This document shows, piece after piece, positions 16,021 to 25,151 of a stretch of DNA of 64,000 bases; position 1 is the stretch's first letter, and each line of letters starts with the position of its first letter. The notes beneath the pieces were generated by a model, which saw nothing but the letters and a program-made list of their open reading frames with translations, ran no database searches and was not told the origin of the DNA. The stretch lies in NCBI GenBank assembly GCA_964483325.1, contig CAZAAW010000007.1:62001-126000 (forward strand). Direction: 5' to 3'. A program made the translations under genes and the position numbers. This stretch comes from CAZAAW01 sp964483325. Its GTDB lineage: Bacteria; Pseudomonadota; Alphaproteobacteria; Rhizobiales; Kaistiaceae.

Positions 16021-18075
16021 ATGGCTGAGCACCAGTATCGCGTTGCGGTCGATATCGGCGGCACCTTCGTCGATTGCATCGAGCTCGACACGGCGACCGG
16101 CGACTTCCGCCTGCGCAAGTCGCTGACGACGCCGGCCCGGCCGTGGGAAGGCGTCATGAGCGCCGTCGCCGGGCTCGGCACCGATCCGGCGCGCTACGGC
16201 ACCTTCATCCACGGCACGACGCTCGGCCTCAATGCCGTGCTGGAGCGGCGCGGCGCGCTCACCGGCATCATCACCAACGAGGGCTTTCGCGACATCTTCA
16301 TCATCGGCCGCGGCAATGTCCCCGACGCGCATATGTACGACTTCCAGTACGAGCGCCCCGAGCCGCTGGTGAAGCGCAGCAACATCGCCGGCGTGAAGGG
16401 CCGGCTCGACTACAAGGGCCGCGAGCTGACGCCGCTCGACGAGGATGGCGTGCGCGCGGCGGCGCGCATCCTCATCGAGGAGCGGAAGGTCGAGGCCATC
16501 GCCGTCTGCTTCCTCTTCGCCTTCCGCGATCCGTTGCACGAGCGCCGCGCCGCGGCGATCATCCGCGAGGCGTACCCGCAGATGAAGGTGTCGATCTCCT
16601 CCGACATCACCCGTGAGCATCGCGAATACGAGCGCACCAGCACGACGGTGATCGACGCCTATATCCGGCCGATCTTCGAGCGCTATGTCGACCGGCTGGA
16701 GGAGGACCTGCGCAGCAAGGGCTTCGACGGCCGCTTCCTGATCACCCGTTCCGGCGGCGGCGCCATGACCGCCGCGGCGGCCAAGGTATCGCCCACCGAG
16801 ACGATCCTCTCCGGCCCGGCCGGCGGCATCATCGGCGCCTCCTTCCTCGGCCGCGTCCTCGATCGCCGCGACCTCATCTCCTTCGACGTCGGCGGCACCT
16901 CGCTCGACGTCTGCCTGATCGAGAACGGCGAGGCGGCGGCGACCAACGAGGCGGAGCTGGAGCAGTATCCGCTGCTGACGCCCTGCTACGACATCCGCAC
17001 CATCGGCGCCGGCGGCGGCTCCATCGCCTGGATCGACGACGGCCTGCTCAAGGTCGGGCCGCGCAGCGCCGGCGCCGTGCCGGGGCCGATCTGCTACGGC
17101 CGCGGCGGCACCGAGCCGACCGTCACCGACGCCGCGGTGGTTCTCGGCTATCTCGATCCGGACCGCTTCCTGTCCGGCGAGATGCAGCTCGATGTCGAAG
17201 GCGCCCGGCAGGGCATCCAGCGCGTCATCGGCGATCGGCTCGGCCTCGACGCCACTCGCGCCGCCGCCGGCATCTTCGACGTCATGGTCGCCAGGATCGT
17301 CGGCGCCGTGCGCCAGATCACCGTCGAGCGCGGCCACGATCCGCGCAGCTTCTCGCTGCTCGCCTTCGGCGGCGCCGGCCCGCTGGTGGCGCCGCTGGTC
17401 GCCGGCGACATGGATATCCGTGAGGTCATCGTGCCGCTGGCGCCAGGCGGCTTCTCGGCCTGGGGCATGCTCAGCGCCGACATCATCAACGACACCGGCC
17501 GCACCGATCTGCGCCTTCTCGACGAGATCGACCTCGGCGAACTGGAAGCCGTCTTCGCCGAGATGGAGCAGGAGGCGCGCGCCTCGCTGGCCGGGCAGGG
17601 CATCCCGGCCGACCGTGCCGCCACCGAGCGCCTACTGGAATTGCGCTATCAGGGCCAGGAGCACGCGCTGACCACGACCGTCGGCGCCGTGCTCGACCGC
17701 GAGGCGATCCTCGCTGCCTTCCACGCCCTGCACGAGGCGCGCTACGGCCACAAGATGGCGGCGCCGGTGCAGATCCTGACGATCCGCGTCCGCGGCCTCG
17801 GCCGCGCCGATGCGCTGCGGCTCAAGGAGCTGCCGGCCGGCGAGGGGACGGTCGAGCGCGCCCGGCTCGGCACCCGCCCGGCCTATTGCTTCACGCAGCG
17901 CGCCGTCGTCGACTTCGCCGCCTACGACCGCTGGAAGCTGGCGCCGGGCGACGTGATCGCCGGCCCGGCGCTCGTCGACGAGGGCACGTCGATCACCGTC
18001 CTCCATACCGGCCAGGTGCTGGCGGTCGATCCGTGGGGCCACCTCCTCATCACCCGCGAAGGGGGCTCGGCATGA
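16021..18075 (+). CDS. Hydantoinase/oxoprolinase A-type subunit (HyuA family)
   Basis: A 684-residue HyuA-type protein with the actin-like ATPase fold of N-methylhydantoinase and 5-oxoprolinase. The N-terminal phosphate loop VDIGGTFVDCIELD and HGTTLGLNAVLERRGA are present. The central ISFDVGGTSLDVCL repeats the phosphate-binding motif, and GAGGGSIAW follows. These ATP-dependent enzymes open cyclic amides or, in the acetone/acetophenone carboxylase branch, activate ketones. The ATG at 16021 has AGGGA about 11 bases upstream. Its stop overlaps the first HyuB by 4 bases. Substrate class (hydantoin, oxoproline or other) cannot be fixed from the sequence. Confidence 0.9.
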   Translation: MAEHQYRVAVDIGGTFVDCIELDTATGDFRLRKSLTTPARPWEGVMSAVAGLGTDPARYGTFIHGTTLGLNAVLERRGALTGIITNEGFRDIFIIGRGNVPDAHMYDFQYERPEPLVKRSNIAGVKGRLDYKGRELTPLDEDGVRAAARILIEERKVEAIAVCFLFAFRDPLHERRAAAIIREAYPQMKVSISSDITREHREYERTSTTVIDAYIRPIFERYVDRLEEDLRSKGFDGRFLITRSGGGAMTAAAAKVSPTETILSGPAGGIIGASFLGRVLDRRDLISFDVGGTSLDVCLIENGEAAATNEAELEQYPLLTPCYDIRTIGAGGGSIAWIDDGLLKVGPRSAGAVPGPICYGRGGTEPTVTDAAVVLGYLDPDRFLSGEMQLDVEGARQGIQRVIGDRLGLDATRAAAGIFDVMVARIVGAVRQITVERGHDPRSFSLLAFGGAGPLVAPLVAGDMDIREVIVPLAPGGFSAWGMLSADIINDTGRTDLRLLDEIDLGELEAVFAEMEQEARASLAGQGIPADRAATERLLELRYQGQEHALTTTVGAVLDREAILAAFHALHEARYGHKMAAPVQILTIRVRGLGRADALRLKELPAGEGTVERARLGTRPAYCFTQRAVVDFAAYDRWKLAPGDVIAGPALVDEGTSITVLHTGQVLAVDPWGHLLITREGGSA

Positions 18076-19760
18076 ACAGGCCCGAAGCGCCGGCCTCCGC
18101 CGAGATCGACGGCGCCACCGTCGAGGTGATCCAGAACTACCTGACGGCTGCCGCCGAGGAGATGCGCGTCACGCTCCGCCGCACTGCCTTCAACCCGGTG
18201 ATCTACGAGGTGCTGGACTTCGGCATCTCGGTCTACAATGCCCGCCGCGAGCTCATCGCCGAAGCGCCGGGCCTCACCTTCTTCCTCGGCGCCAACGACC
18301 ACAGCGTCGAGCGGGTGATGGACTATTTCGGCGCGGCCAATGTCCGCCCCGGCGACATCATCCTCTCCAACTATCCGTACTGGAACGGCGCGCATCTTTA
18401 CGACGCGACGTTGCTGGCGCCGATCTTCGATCCGGCCGACGACAGCCTTTTCGGTTATGTCGTGATCCGCGCCCACTGGCTCGACCTCGGTGGCAAGGAC
18501 CCAGGCTATGTCCTTGACTCGACGGACATGCATCAGGAGGGCGTGGTCTTCCCGGGCACCCGTATCTACCGCGCCGGCGAGCCCGTCGAGGAGATCATCG
18601 AGATCATCCGCTTCAACTCGCGCATGCCCGACCTGGTGATCGGCGACATGCATGCGCAGGTGGCGGCGATCCGCACCGGCGAGCGCCGCATCCACGACAT
18701 CCTGGCGAAGTTCGGTCGCGCCCGCGTCGACGAGGCGATCCGCATCCTTGCCGAGCACGGCGAGCGCGCCGCGCGCCAGGCGCTGGCGGCGCTGCCGAAG
18801 GGGACCTGGACGGCGACCGACATCCTCGACGACGACGGCATCAGCGACGACCCGGTGAAGATGCAGGTCACGGTGACGATCACCGACGAGACCTTCGAGG
18901 TCGACTTTGCCGGCTCGGCATCGGCGACCCACGGCCCGGTCAACATGCCCTTCGGTGCCACGCAGGCGCTGTGCAAGGTGGTGTTCAAATCGCTGACCTC
19001 GGCCGACCGCCCGGCCAATGCCGGCCAGATGCGGCCGCTGCGCGTCCGCGCCGAACCCGGCACGCTCTACCACGCCGTCTATCCGGCGCCGACCTTCACG
19101 CTGTGGACGGCGCTGGTCTCGGTCGAGCTCGTCACCAAGGCGCTAGCGCAGGCGATACCCGACCGCATCGCCGCCTCGTCGGGCGGCGACGTGCCCGGCT
19201 TCATGATGATCGGCACCCACCCCGACACCGGCCAGTTCTTCGCCATTTCCAACAACGACCCGGTCGGCTGGGGCGCCACGCCGACCCATGACGGCTCCAG
19301 CGCCCTCAGCCACCTGTCGTCGAGCATCGTCCGCAACACGCCGGTCGAGGTGCTCGAAACCAAGACGACGATGCTGATGGAGAAGGTCGAGCTGCGCGCC
19401 GATTCCGGCGGCGCCGGCCAGCATCGCGGCGGCCTCGGCACCGACCGCGTCATCCGCTTCCTCACTGCGGGCGAATTCCTGATGGTGATGAAGAAATCGA
19501 AGAGCCCGCCCTGGGCGATGGCCGGCGGCAAGGAGAGCCGGCCCAACGAGGCCATCGCCTTTCCCGGCACGGCGAAGCAGCGGACGCTGCGCACCACCCG
19601 CGTCCCGGTCGAGGCCGGCGACCAGGTCCTCGTCCGCTCGGCCGGCGGCGGCGGTTATGGCGATCCGCGGCAGCGCGACCCGGCGGCGATCCGCGCCGAC
19701 ATTGAGGAAGGCCTTGTGACGCCGGAAGGCGCAGCGCGCGATTATGGCTTCACAGGCTGA
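18072..19760 (+). CDS. Hydantoinase B-type subunit (HyuB family), first copy
   Basis: A 562-residue HyuB protein. Family blocks are PVIYEVLDFGISVYNARREL, SNYPYWNGAHLYDATLLAP, KDPGYVLDSTDMHQEG and the C-terminal glycine-rich SAGGGGYGDP. HyuB works with HyuA as the second subunit of ATP-dependent cyclic amidases or related carboxylases. The ATG overlaps the HyuA stop (ATGA). The C-terminal tail of about 25 residues after GYGDP is absent from the second copy, and its coding end overlaps that gene by 17 bases. Confidence 0.9.
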   Translation: MNRPEAPASAEIDGATVEVIQNYLTAAAEEMRVTLRRTAFNPVIYEVLDFGISVYNARRELIAEAPGLTFFLGANDHSVERVMDYFGAANVRPGDIILSNYPYWNGAHLYDATLLAPIFDPADDSLFGYVVIRAHWLDLGGKDPGYVLDSTDMHQEGVVFPGTRIYRAGEPVEEIIEIIRFNSRMPDLVIGDMHAQVAAIRTGERRIHDILAKFGRARVDEAIRILAEHGERAARQALAALPKGTWTATDILDDDGISDDPVKMQVTVTITDETFEVDFAGSASATHGPVNMPFGATQALCKVVFKSLTSADRPANAGQMRPLRVRAEPGTLYHAVYPAPTFTLWTALVSVELVTKALAQAIPDRIAASSGGDVPGFMMIGTHPDTGQFFAISNNDPVGWGATPTHDGSSALSHLSSSIVRNTPVEVLETKTTMLMEKVELRADSGGAGQHRGGLGTDRVIRFLTAGEFLMVMKKSKSPPWAMAGGKESRPNEAIAFPGTAKQRTLRTTRVPVEAGDQVLVRSAGGGGYGDPRQRDPAAIRADIEEGLVTPEGAARDYGFTG

Positions 19761-21333
19761 CGGCCTCGACGGCGCCGCGCTGGAAGTCATCCGCGCCACC
19801 TTCGCGGCCATCGCCGACGAGATGCGCACGACGCTGTTGCGTACCTCCTTCAGCCCGGTCATCTACGAGGTGCGCGATTTCGGCATCTCGATCTACGACG
19901 CCAACCGCGAACTGATCGCCGAGGCGCCCGGCCTGACGCGCTTCCTCGGCGCCAACGACTATGCAGTGGTCAAGGTCGTCGACCGCTTCGGCGCCGGGCG
20001 CCTCAAGCCCGGCGACATCCTCGTCTCCAACTACCCCTACTGGAACGGCGCCCATACCTATGACGCGACGTTGCTGGCGCCGGTCTTCGACGCGGCGCGT
20101 CGCCTGCCGGTGGCCTACCTGCTGATCCGCGTCCACTGGATGGATCTCGGCGCCAAGGACCCGGGCTACGTCCTCGACTCGACCGACATGCACCAGGAGG
20201 GGCTGGTGCTGCCGGGCGTGCGGCTGGTGAAGGAGGGCGTCCTCGACAACAGCCTGGTCGAGATCGTCCGCTTCAATTCACGCCTGCCGGACCAGCTCAT
20301 GGGCGACGTCAACGCCCAGCTCGCCGCCATCGCTACCGGCCAGCGCCGCATGGCCGATGCGCTCGCCCGCTTCGGCATCGACCGCATCGAGCGCGCCACC
20401 GCCGCCATCCTCGATCATGGCGAACGGCGGACGCAGCGCGCCCTCGCCGAGCTGCCGGAAGGCGAGTGGCACGCCGAGGACTGGCTCGACGGCGACGGCA
20501 TCACCGACGAGCCGGTGAAGATGGCGGTGACGATCCGTCATCGGGACGGCCGCTTCGCCGTCGACTTTGCCGGCTCGGCGCCGGCGACGCGTGGCCCGAT
20601 CAACATGCCCTTCGGCTCGACCCAGGCTTCGGTGAAGGTCGCCTTCAAGGCGCTGACGACGCCTTTCGAGCCGGCCAATGGCGGCCAGACCCGGGCGCTG
20701 GCGATACACGCCGAGCCGGGCTCGCTGTTCCACGCCGTCTATCCCGCCGCCACCTTTACGCAATGGGCCGGCGGCGCCGTCATCGAGCTGATCTTCAAGG
20801 CGCTCGCCGACGTCATCCCGGAGCGCATCCAGGCCTCCTCGGGCGGCGACGTGCCGGGCTTCATGATGATCGGCCGCCACCCTGACACCGGCCGGCTCTT
20901 CGCCGTCTCCAACAACGAGCCGGTCGGCTGGGGCGCCACCGCGCACCACGACGGCCGCGCCGCCGGCAGCCACCTGGCGCAGAGCGTCGTGCGCAACACG
21001 CCGGTCGAGATCATCGAAGCCCGCACGGCGCTCCGCGTCGACGCGCTGGAACTGCGCGACGGCTCCGGCGGCACCGGCCGGCACAGCGGCGGCAGCGGCG
21101 TCCGCCGCCTCATCACCTTCGTCGCCGACGGCGAGTTCCTCACCATCACCAAGCGGAGCAAGGCCGCCCCGTGGGGATTGGCCGGCGGCGGGGAGGGGAA
21201 GCCGACGCGCTTCGTCTATTTCCCCGGCACCGGCAAGGAACGCAGCACAGGCACCGGGCGCATCAAGGTCTCGGCCGGCGACCAGGTGGAAGTGCTGACC
21301 GGCGGCGGTGGGGGATACGGCAAACAGCACTGA
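19744..21333 (+). CDS. Hydantoinase B-type subunit (HyuB family), second copy
   Basis: A 529-residue paralogue of the gene just upstream. By eye about two thirds of the first 200 residues are identical, including SNYPYWNGAH and KDPGYVLDSTDMHQEG. It ends soon after GGGGGYGKQH and so lacks the tail of copy one. One HyuA with two HyuB proteins is not the usual 1:1 arrangement. Either the complex contains both HyuB proteins or each HyuB gives a different specificity. It is the last gene of the co-directional block, and base composition drops just after its stop. Confidence 0.9.
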   Translation: MASQADGLDGAALEVIRATFAAIADEMRTTLLRTSFSPVIYEVRDFGISIYDANRELIAEAPGLTRFLGANDYAVVKVVDRFGAGRLKPGDILVSNYPYWNGAHTYDATLLAPVFDAARRLPVAYLLIRVHWMDLGAKDPGYVLDSTDMHQEGLVLPGVRLVKEGVLDNSLVEIVRFNSRLPDQLMGDVNAQLAAIATGQRRMADALARFGIDRIERATAAILDHGERRTQRALAELPEGEWHAEDWLDGDGITDEPVKMAVTIRHRDGRFAVDFAGSAPATRGPINMPFGSTQASVKVAFKALTTPFEPANGGQTRALAIHAEPGSLFHAVYPAATFTQWAGGAVIELIFKALADVIPERIQASSGGDVPGFMMIGRHPDTGRLFAVSNNEPVGWGATAHHDGRAAGSHLAQSVVRNTPVEIIEARTALRVDALELRDGSGGTGRHSGGSGVRRLITFVADGEFLTITKRSKAAPWGLAGGGEGKPTRFVYFPGTGKERSTGTGRIKVSAGDQVEVLTGGGGGYGKQH

Positions 21334-21466
21334 TCTGCTTTCAGAAAGTGATCCAAGCGCCGTTCACCAAAAATGCAATGAATATTCGCTTCAAAAGCTC
21401 TCTATCTATTCCGTTTCCGCGCTCTCGACTAAGGTCCTCTTGAGGGAGTGGGGCAGGGGCGAGCCA

Positions 21467-22306
21467 ATGAGCGTAGCGAATCGCTGGAAGGCAGTTTCAT
21501 CGGCATTCGATTCGGCGCCGGTTGAGTACATCGGGGAGGTAGTCGAGCGGGGGATTTATCTGGTCGGCAGGCCAAAACTATGCACGCTCCCGGGCGTCGA
21601 GGGCCGGCCAGCGCGGACGATTGATGGACCGATCTTCTGCGCGGTCATGCAGGATGGGCCCCTCGTCCTGGTGGTCAATTTGCTCTTCGACCCGGTCGGG
21701 CGGGAAGCAGTCGTGATCAACCATTTTCCGGCGCCTGCCGCTGGCGTCGTGTGGCGACTGCGGATCATAGGCGTCGAAGAACATTTTGGCGGTGTCGAAG
21801 GCTGGGTGAGCGGCATGTCCGAAGATGGGGCTGGCATCAGTTTCCTCGCCGCGGACTATTACGCCAATCATGAGCGTTACCTAGAGGGTTCCGTCATGGA
21901 TATCCGGCTGTCGGCCCTCGCCTATCAAGTCATGCCGAAGAAAGAGAGTCCCGGCCTCGTCGCCGACGCGAGACTTCGCGAGGCCTTGAAGAGCATCGGA
22001 CGGCCGGTGCCTCCCGATGACGAGCCCTTGATCATCCGGACCGATGAGATGGTCGGCCTGTTTCCGAAGCGGGGTTATCGGGAGGGGATCGAGTATGGCT
22101 TCGCAGCGGACGTGAAAAGCGTCCGTGAGAACGGAGACTTCATCGAATTTACCGGTTGTGTCGTTCGTGTCGACGAGGACTTCGACATCAACATCGTGGC
22201 TGCCAAGCATTCCATCCAGGGGCCAACGCCTATTGCGGACGGGCCGCAGGTTGAGGGTGCGTTCGCGCTGATCGGCCGCTTGGCCGACCATAGCTGGACG
22301 GCCTGA
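21467..22306 (+). CDS. Protein of unknown function, paralogue of the next gene
   Basis: I do not recognise this 279-residue protein. It has no signal peptide or membrane segment and is beta-rich. Its central block (RIIGVEEHFGGVEGW, then FLAADYYANHERY) and C-terminal block (GPQVEGAFALIGRLADHSW) recur in the next gene, so the two are tandem duplicates. The ATG at 21467 has an AGGGGCGAG ribosome site; in-frame starts further upstream would run through the AT-richer gap. GC content is visibly lower than in neighbouring genes, and the 133-base gap before it is AT-rich. This suggests a different origin from the flanking operon. Confidence 0.72.
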   Translation: MSVANRWKAVSSAFDSAPVEYIGEVVERGIYLVGRPKLCTLPGVEGRPARTIDGPIFCAVMQDGPLVLVVNLLFDPVGREAVVINHFPAPAAGVVWRLRIIGVEEHFGGVEGWVSGMSEDGAGISFLAADYYANHERYLEGSVMDIRLSALAYQVMPKKESPGLVADARLREALKSIGRPVPPDDEPLIIRTDEMVGLFPKRGYREGIEYGFAADVKSVRENGDFIEFTGCVVRVDEDFDINIVAAKHSIQGPTPIADGPQVEGAFALIGRLADHSWTA

Positions 22307-22354
22307 CGGGCATTGGTCACTTGACGAGTTGGACAACAAGGAGGGGGCTGAAGG

Positions 22355-23290
22355 ATGGGACACGGAGACCGTTGGGATGCCTACCTGTCCGACCAGGGCG
22401 GCGACAGGCTGGTGGACGAAATCGTAATGCCGCTCATCCAGGGCGGTGTCCGGTCCGCAGGGCCGCTGCGCCAGTACCACATCCCGGCTCAGGACGAAGA
22501 GCCCGAGGTTTGGTTCAACGGGCCAATTCAATGCTACAGCCGGCACGAAGGACCGGCAATTGTGAGCGCTTATACTCTGATCGATCCATCGGATGGATCC
22601 ACGCAGTTCATGACAGCCTATCCGATGCCGACGGCGGCCGTGGTCCATTCCATGCAGATTGCCGGGGTTGAAGAGGACTGCGTAGGCGTCGAGGGCTGGA
22701 TCACAGCAACGATCGGCAAAACCATCGTCCACTTCTTTGCGGCCGACTATTACACCAATTTTGGGCGCTATCAGGTTGGCGCAACGCTTCCGGTGCGACT
22801 AGGCGCCATCGCCTATTCGGCCGCGAGCCCCCGGCGCGGCAGCTTCACTGTCGCGGGCGAGAGGAGGCTCATGCCGCTCGTTGCCGCCGGCATTCTCGAA
22901 CCGGGCTCTAGAGAAATGCGTGTCATCATGGGTGGCTTTGCGCCGAGCACGTCGCCCTGGGGCAGTCCTCAGCCCTTCGAAGTGACGTATCGCGGAACCG
23001 TGCGTCAAAGGGAACGGGCCCACGGGCTGCGCGACGACTATTGGCAGCTACTCGTCACGCTCTTCGTCACCGATGATGATCGCAATATCGATATCGACAT
23101 CCTTGTCGCGGATCACGTCATTAAAGGGCGCGCTCCGCAGGTTGGTGACGGCATCGAGGGGGCATTGGCGATCATGGGCTGCCTTGCCGACCATCAATGG
23201 CCGGCGCCTCGCGCTGTGGCGGCAGCTCCGGCCCGCAGTGGCGGCTGGTCCGGGCTGGCCAATCTGCTGAAGCGTCGCGTAAAGCGCTAA
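22355..23290 (+). CDS. Protein of unknown function, paralogue of the previous gene
   Basis: A 311-residue soluble protein. It shares with the previous gene the blocks IAGVEEDCVGVEGW, FFAADYYTNFGRY and GIEGALAIMGCLADHQW. The C-terminus adds a basic tail (LANLLKRRVKR). A strong ribosome site (GGAGGGGGCTGAAGG) precedes the ATG at 22355, 48 bases after the previous stop, so both are probably cotranscribed. The repeated G-V-E-G-W, A-A-D-Y-Y and L-A-D-H-x-W motifs should define the family. No function can be assigned. Base composition is lower in GC than the surroundings. Confidence 0.72.
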   Translation: MGHGDRWDAYLSDQGGDRLVDEIVMPLIQGGVRSAGPLRQYHIPAQDEEPEVWFNGPIQCYSRHEGPAIVSAYTLIDPSDGSTQFMTAYPMPTAAVVHSMQIAGVEEDCVGVEGWITATIGKTIVHFFAADYYTNFGRYQVGATLPVRLGAIAYSAASPRRGSFTVAGERRLMPLVAAGILEPGSREMRVIMGGFAPSTSPWGSPQPFEVTYRGTVRQRERAHGLRDDYWQLLVTLFVTDDDRNIDIDILVADHVIKGRAPQVGDGIEGALAIMGCLADHQWPAPRAVAAAPARSGGWSGLANLLKRRVKR

Positions 23291-23402
23291 CGGGGTATCT
23301 TTTGTTATTGCTCGGCTGGGTGTCAGGACCACCGGCCATTACGTGACAGGTCATGTGGGCGTGCGATCTCCCGCCGTCTTCCTGAAGCGGATGCGGGCGG
23401 CA

Positions 23403-24461
23403 CTAGTCCCGCAGCGGGTCGACGTCGCGCACGTGGGCGATGACGCCGGTTGCCGGTTCGATCCAGTCGTCCGGCGACCAGTCCTTGAAATGCTGCGGGT
23501 GGATGAACTCGTCGCGGAACCACGGGTAGCGCCGCGGGTCGAAGATCGACCGGACCCAGTCGATGAACAGCGCCACGCGCGGTACGGCGCGGATGTCCGG
23601 GTGGTAGGTCAGCCAGATGTCGAGCTCGTTGTGCATGCCGAGGTCGAGCGGGATGACGTCGGCACCGAGCGGCGTGGCGTAGGTCGGCAGGAAGCCGAGG
23701 CCGATGCCAGTCTCGATGGCGTAGAAATGCGCCGTGCTGGCATTGGTGCGCAGCGCCACGATGCCTTCGACGCTGTCGAGGCCGAGGAGGCCGGGCAGGG
23801 CGCCCTCGCTGAACTGCGGGCTGACCTGGTCGATGATGCGGTGCTGCGCCATCTCCTCGCGCGTCGTCGGGGCCCCGTAGATGGCGATGTATTTCTTCGA
23901 CGCATAGGGCAGCATGTGCAGCCGCCCGAGCTTCACCGCGATGGTGTCGGGGTTGGTCGGGCGTGACAGCTGGACGGCGACGTCGGTCTCCAGCCGCACC
24001 ACGTCGGAAAAGGCCATCGAGCAGCGCAGGTCGATCACCGTATAGGGATTGGCGCGGCTGAATTCGGCGAGCTTCGGCATCATCCAGTAGGTGCCGAGCC
24101 CCTCGGTGATGTCGCAGCGGATAACGCCGCGCGTGGTGAGATCGCGGTCGAGGAAGGTGCGCAGCGACAGGCTGGCCTGTTCCATCTTCTCCGCCGCGGC
24201 CAGCACATGATGGCCCTCGCGGGTAAGCTGGATGCCCTCCGGCAGGCGGTCGAGAAGGCGGAAGCCGAGGTCGGCCTCGAGGCGTTCGATGCGCCGGCTG
24301 AGGGTCGACTGGTTGAGGTGCAGGACCTGCGCCGCCCGGCGCAGGCTGTCATGGCGCGCGGCGACGACGAACACCCGCAGGTCGTCCCAGGAGACGCGGT
24401 CGAGATGCGTGACCGGCATGCGATGCATTCTCGCATCAGGCCGTTGCGCAATTTGGGCCAT
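23403..24461 (-). CDS. LysR-family transcriptional regulator
   Basis: A 352-residue regulator. The N-terminal winged helix spans about residues 20-78 (DDLRVFVVAARHDSLRRAAQ and LNQSTLSRRIERLEADLG). The effector domain follows (RGVIRCDITEGLG onwards) and ends in a longer than usual tail of about 40 residues. The ATG at 24461 is preferred because GGGAG lies 9 bases upstream; longer and shorter readings exist. It is divergent from the acetyltransferase/cysteine hydrolase cluster at 24582-27398 across about 120 bases, so it probably controls that cluster. The co-inducer is unknown. Confidence 0.9.
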   Translation of the reverse strand: MAQIAQRPDARMHRMPVTHLDRVSWDDLRVFVVAARHDSLRRAAQVLHLNQSTLSRRIERLEADLGFRLLDRLPEGIQLTREGHHVLAAAEKMEQASLSLRTFLDRDLTTRGVIRCDITEGLGTYWMMPKLAEFSRANPYTVIDLRCSMAFSDVVRLETDVAVQLSRPTNPDTIAVKLGRLHMLPYASKKYIAIYGAPTTREEMAQHRIIDQVSPQFSEGALPGLLGLDSVEGIVALRTNASTAHFYAIETGIGLGFLPTYATPLGADVIPLDLGMHNELDIWLTYHPDIRAVPRVALFIDWVRSIFDPRRYPWFRDEFIHPQHFKDWSPDDWIEPATGVIAHVRDVDPLRD

Positions 24462-24581
24462 GGCAGACACTCCCATCCCGCTAAACTTCTTATCACTTTG
24501 TTCAGAGGAGCTGAACCGCAAGCCGGCAGGTCAAAACTCTTCCGGCGAAAATGTCGCGTACAACTTTTGGAAGAAGCAGTT

Positions 24582-25151
24582 TTGCATCACCGGAATAACC
24601 TGCACGGCGATTTCGATTCGCTCCGTTTCGTGCCGCGTCCCGGGATCGTGACGCGCCCGGCGGCCGGCGCCGATCTTGCCGGCCTGGTCGGCAGCGTCAG
24701 TGCAGCCATCGGCGCGCCGCTCGCCGAGACGTCCGTCATCGAAGCCGTGCAGGCGCATGATGATCAGTCCGTCTGGGTGTTCGAGCGTGACGGGCGCCTG
24801 CTCGGCGGTTTTGCCTTCCTGTTCCTGAGCGAGGAGGGGGTCGACCGGATGCGGTCCGGCGCGCTCGACATGCGCCGGCCGGGTCCCGCCGATCTGGCTG
24901 CCCCAGGTGCCATACCGGCCGGTGTCTATCTCTGGGCGCTGATGGCGCGCGGCCGCGCCGCCGCGGGCCTGCCGCCGCTGCTCGCCATGCTGCAGGGGCC
25001 GCGCTTTGCCGGTGCCGATCTGTGGGCGGTGCCGTTTACGGAGGATGGACGGCGTTTTGTGATCAATCTCGGCTTCCGGGAAGATCACGATGCAATCCTG
25101 CCCAACCTGTGGCGCTACCGGCGCCGCATCAGCAGCAGGAGTCTGCAATGA
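24582..25151 (+). CDS. GNAT-like acetyltransferase-fold protein, first gene of the LysR-linked cluster
   Basis: A protein of about 189 residues resembling a GNAT fold. It has VTRPAAGADLAGLVGSVSAA, the strands SVWVFERDGRLLGGFAFLFL, and a C-terminal RFVINLGF segment. The usual acetyl-CoA loop R/Q-x-x-G-x-G/A is not clear, so activity is doubtful. The start is uncertain. TTG 24582 has GGAAGAAG upstream, and GTG 24630 is also in frame. It ends in a 4-base overlap with the next gene, which supports it as real and translated. Confidence 0.65.
   Translation: MHHRNNLHGDFDSLRFVPRPGIVTRPAAGADLAGLVGSVSAAIGAPLAETSVIEAVQAHDDQSVWVFERDGRLLGGFAFLFLSEEGVDRMRSGALDMRRPGPADLAAPGAIPAGVYLWALMARGRAAAGLPPLLAMLQGPRFAGADLWAVPFTEDGRRFVINLGFREDHDAILPNLWRYRRRISSRSLQ

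Noticed and set aside
21334..23402. Insertion sequence or integrated element around the two unknown paralogues
   Set aside because: Lower GC suggested transfer, but no transposase, terminal inverted repeats, direct repeats or tRNA attachment site were seen.
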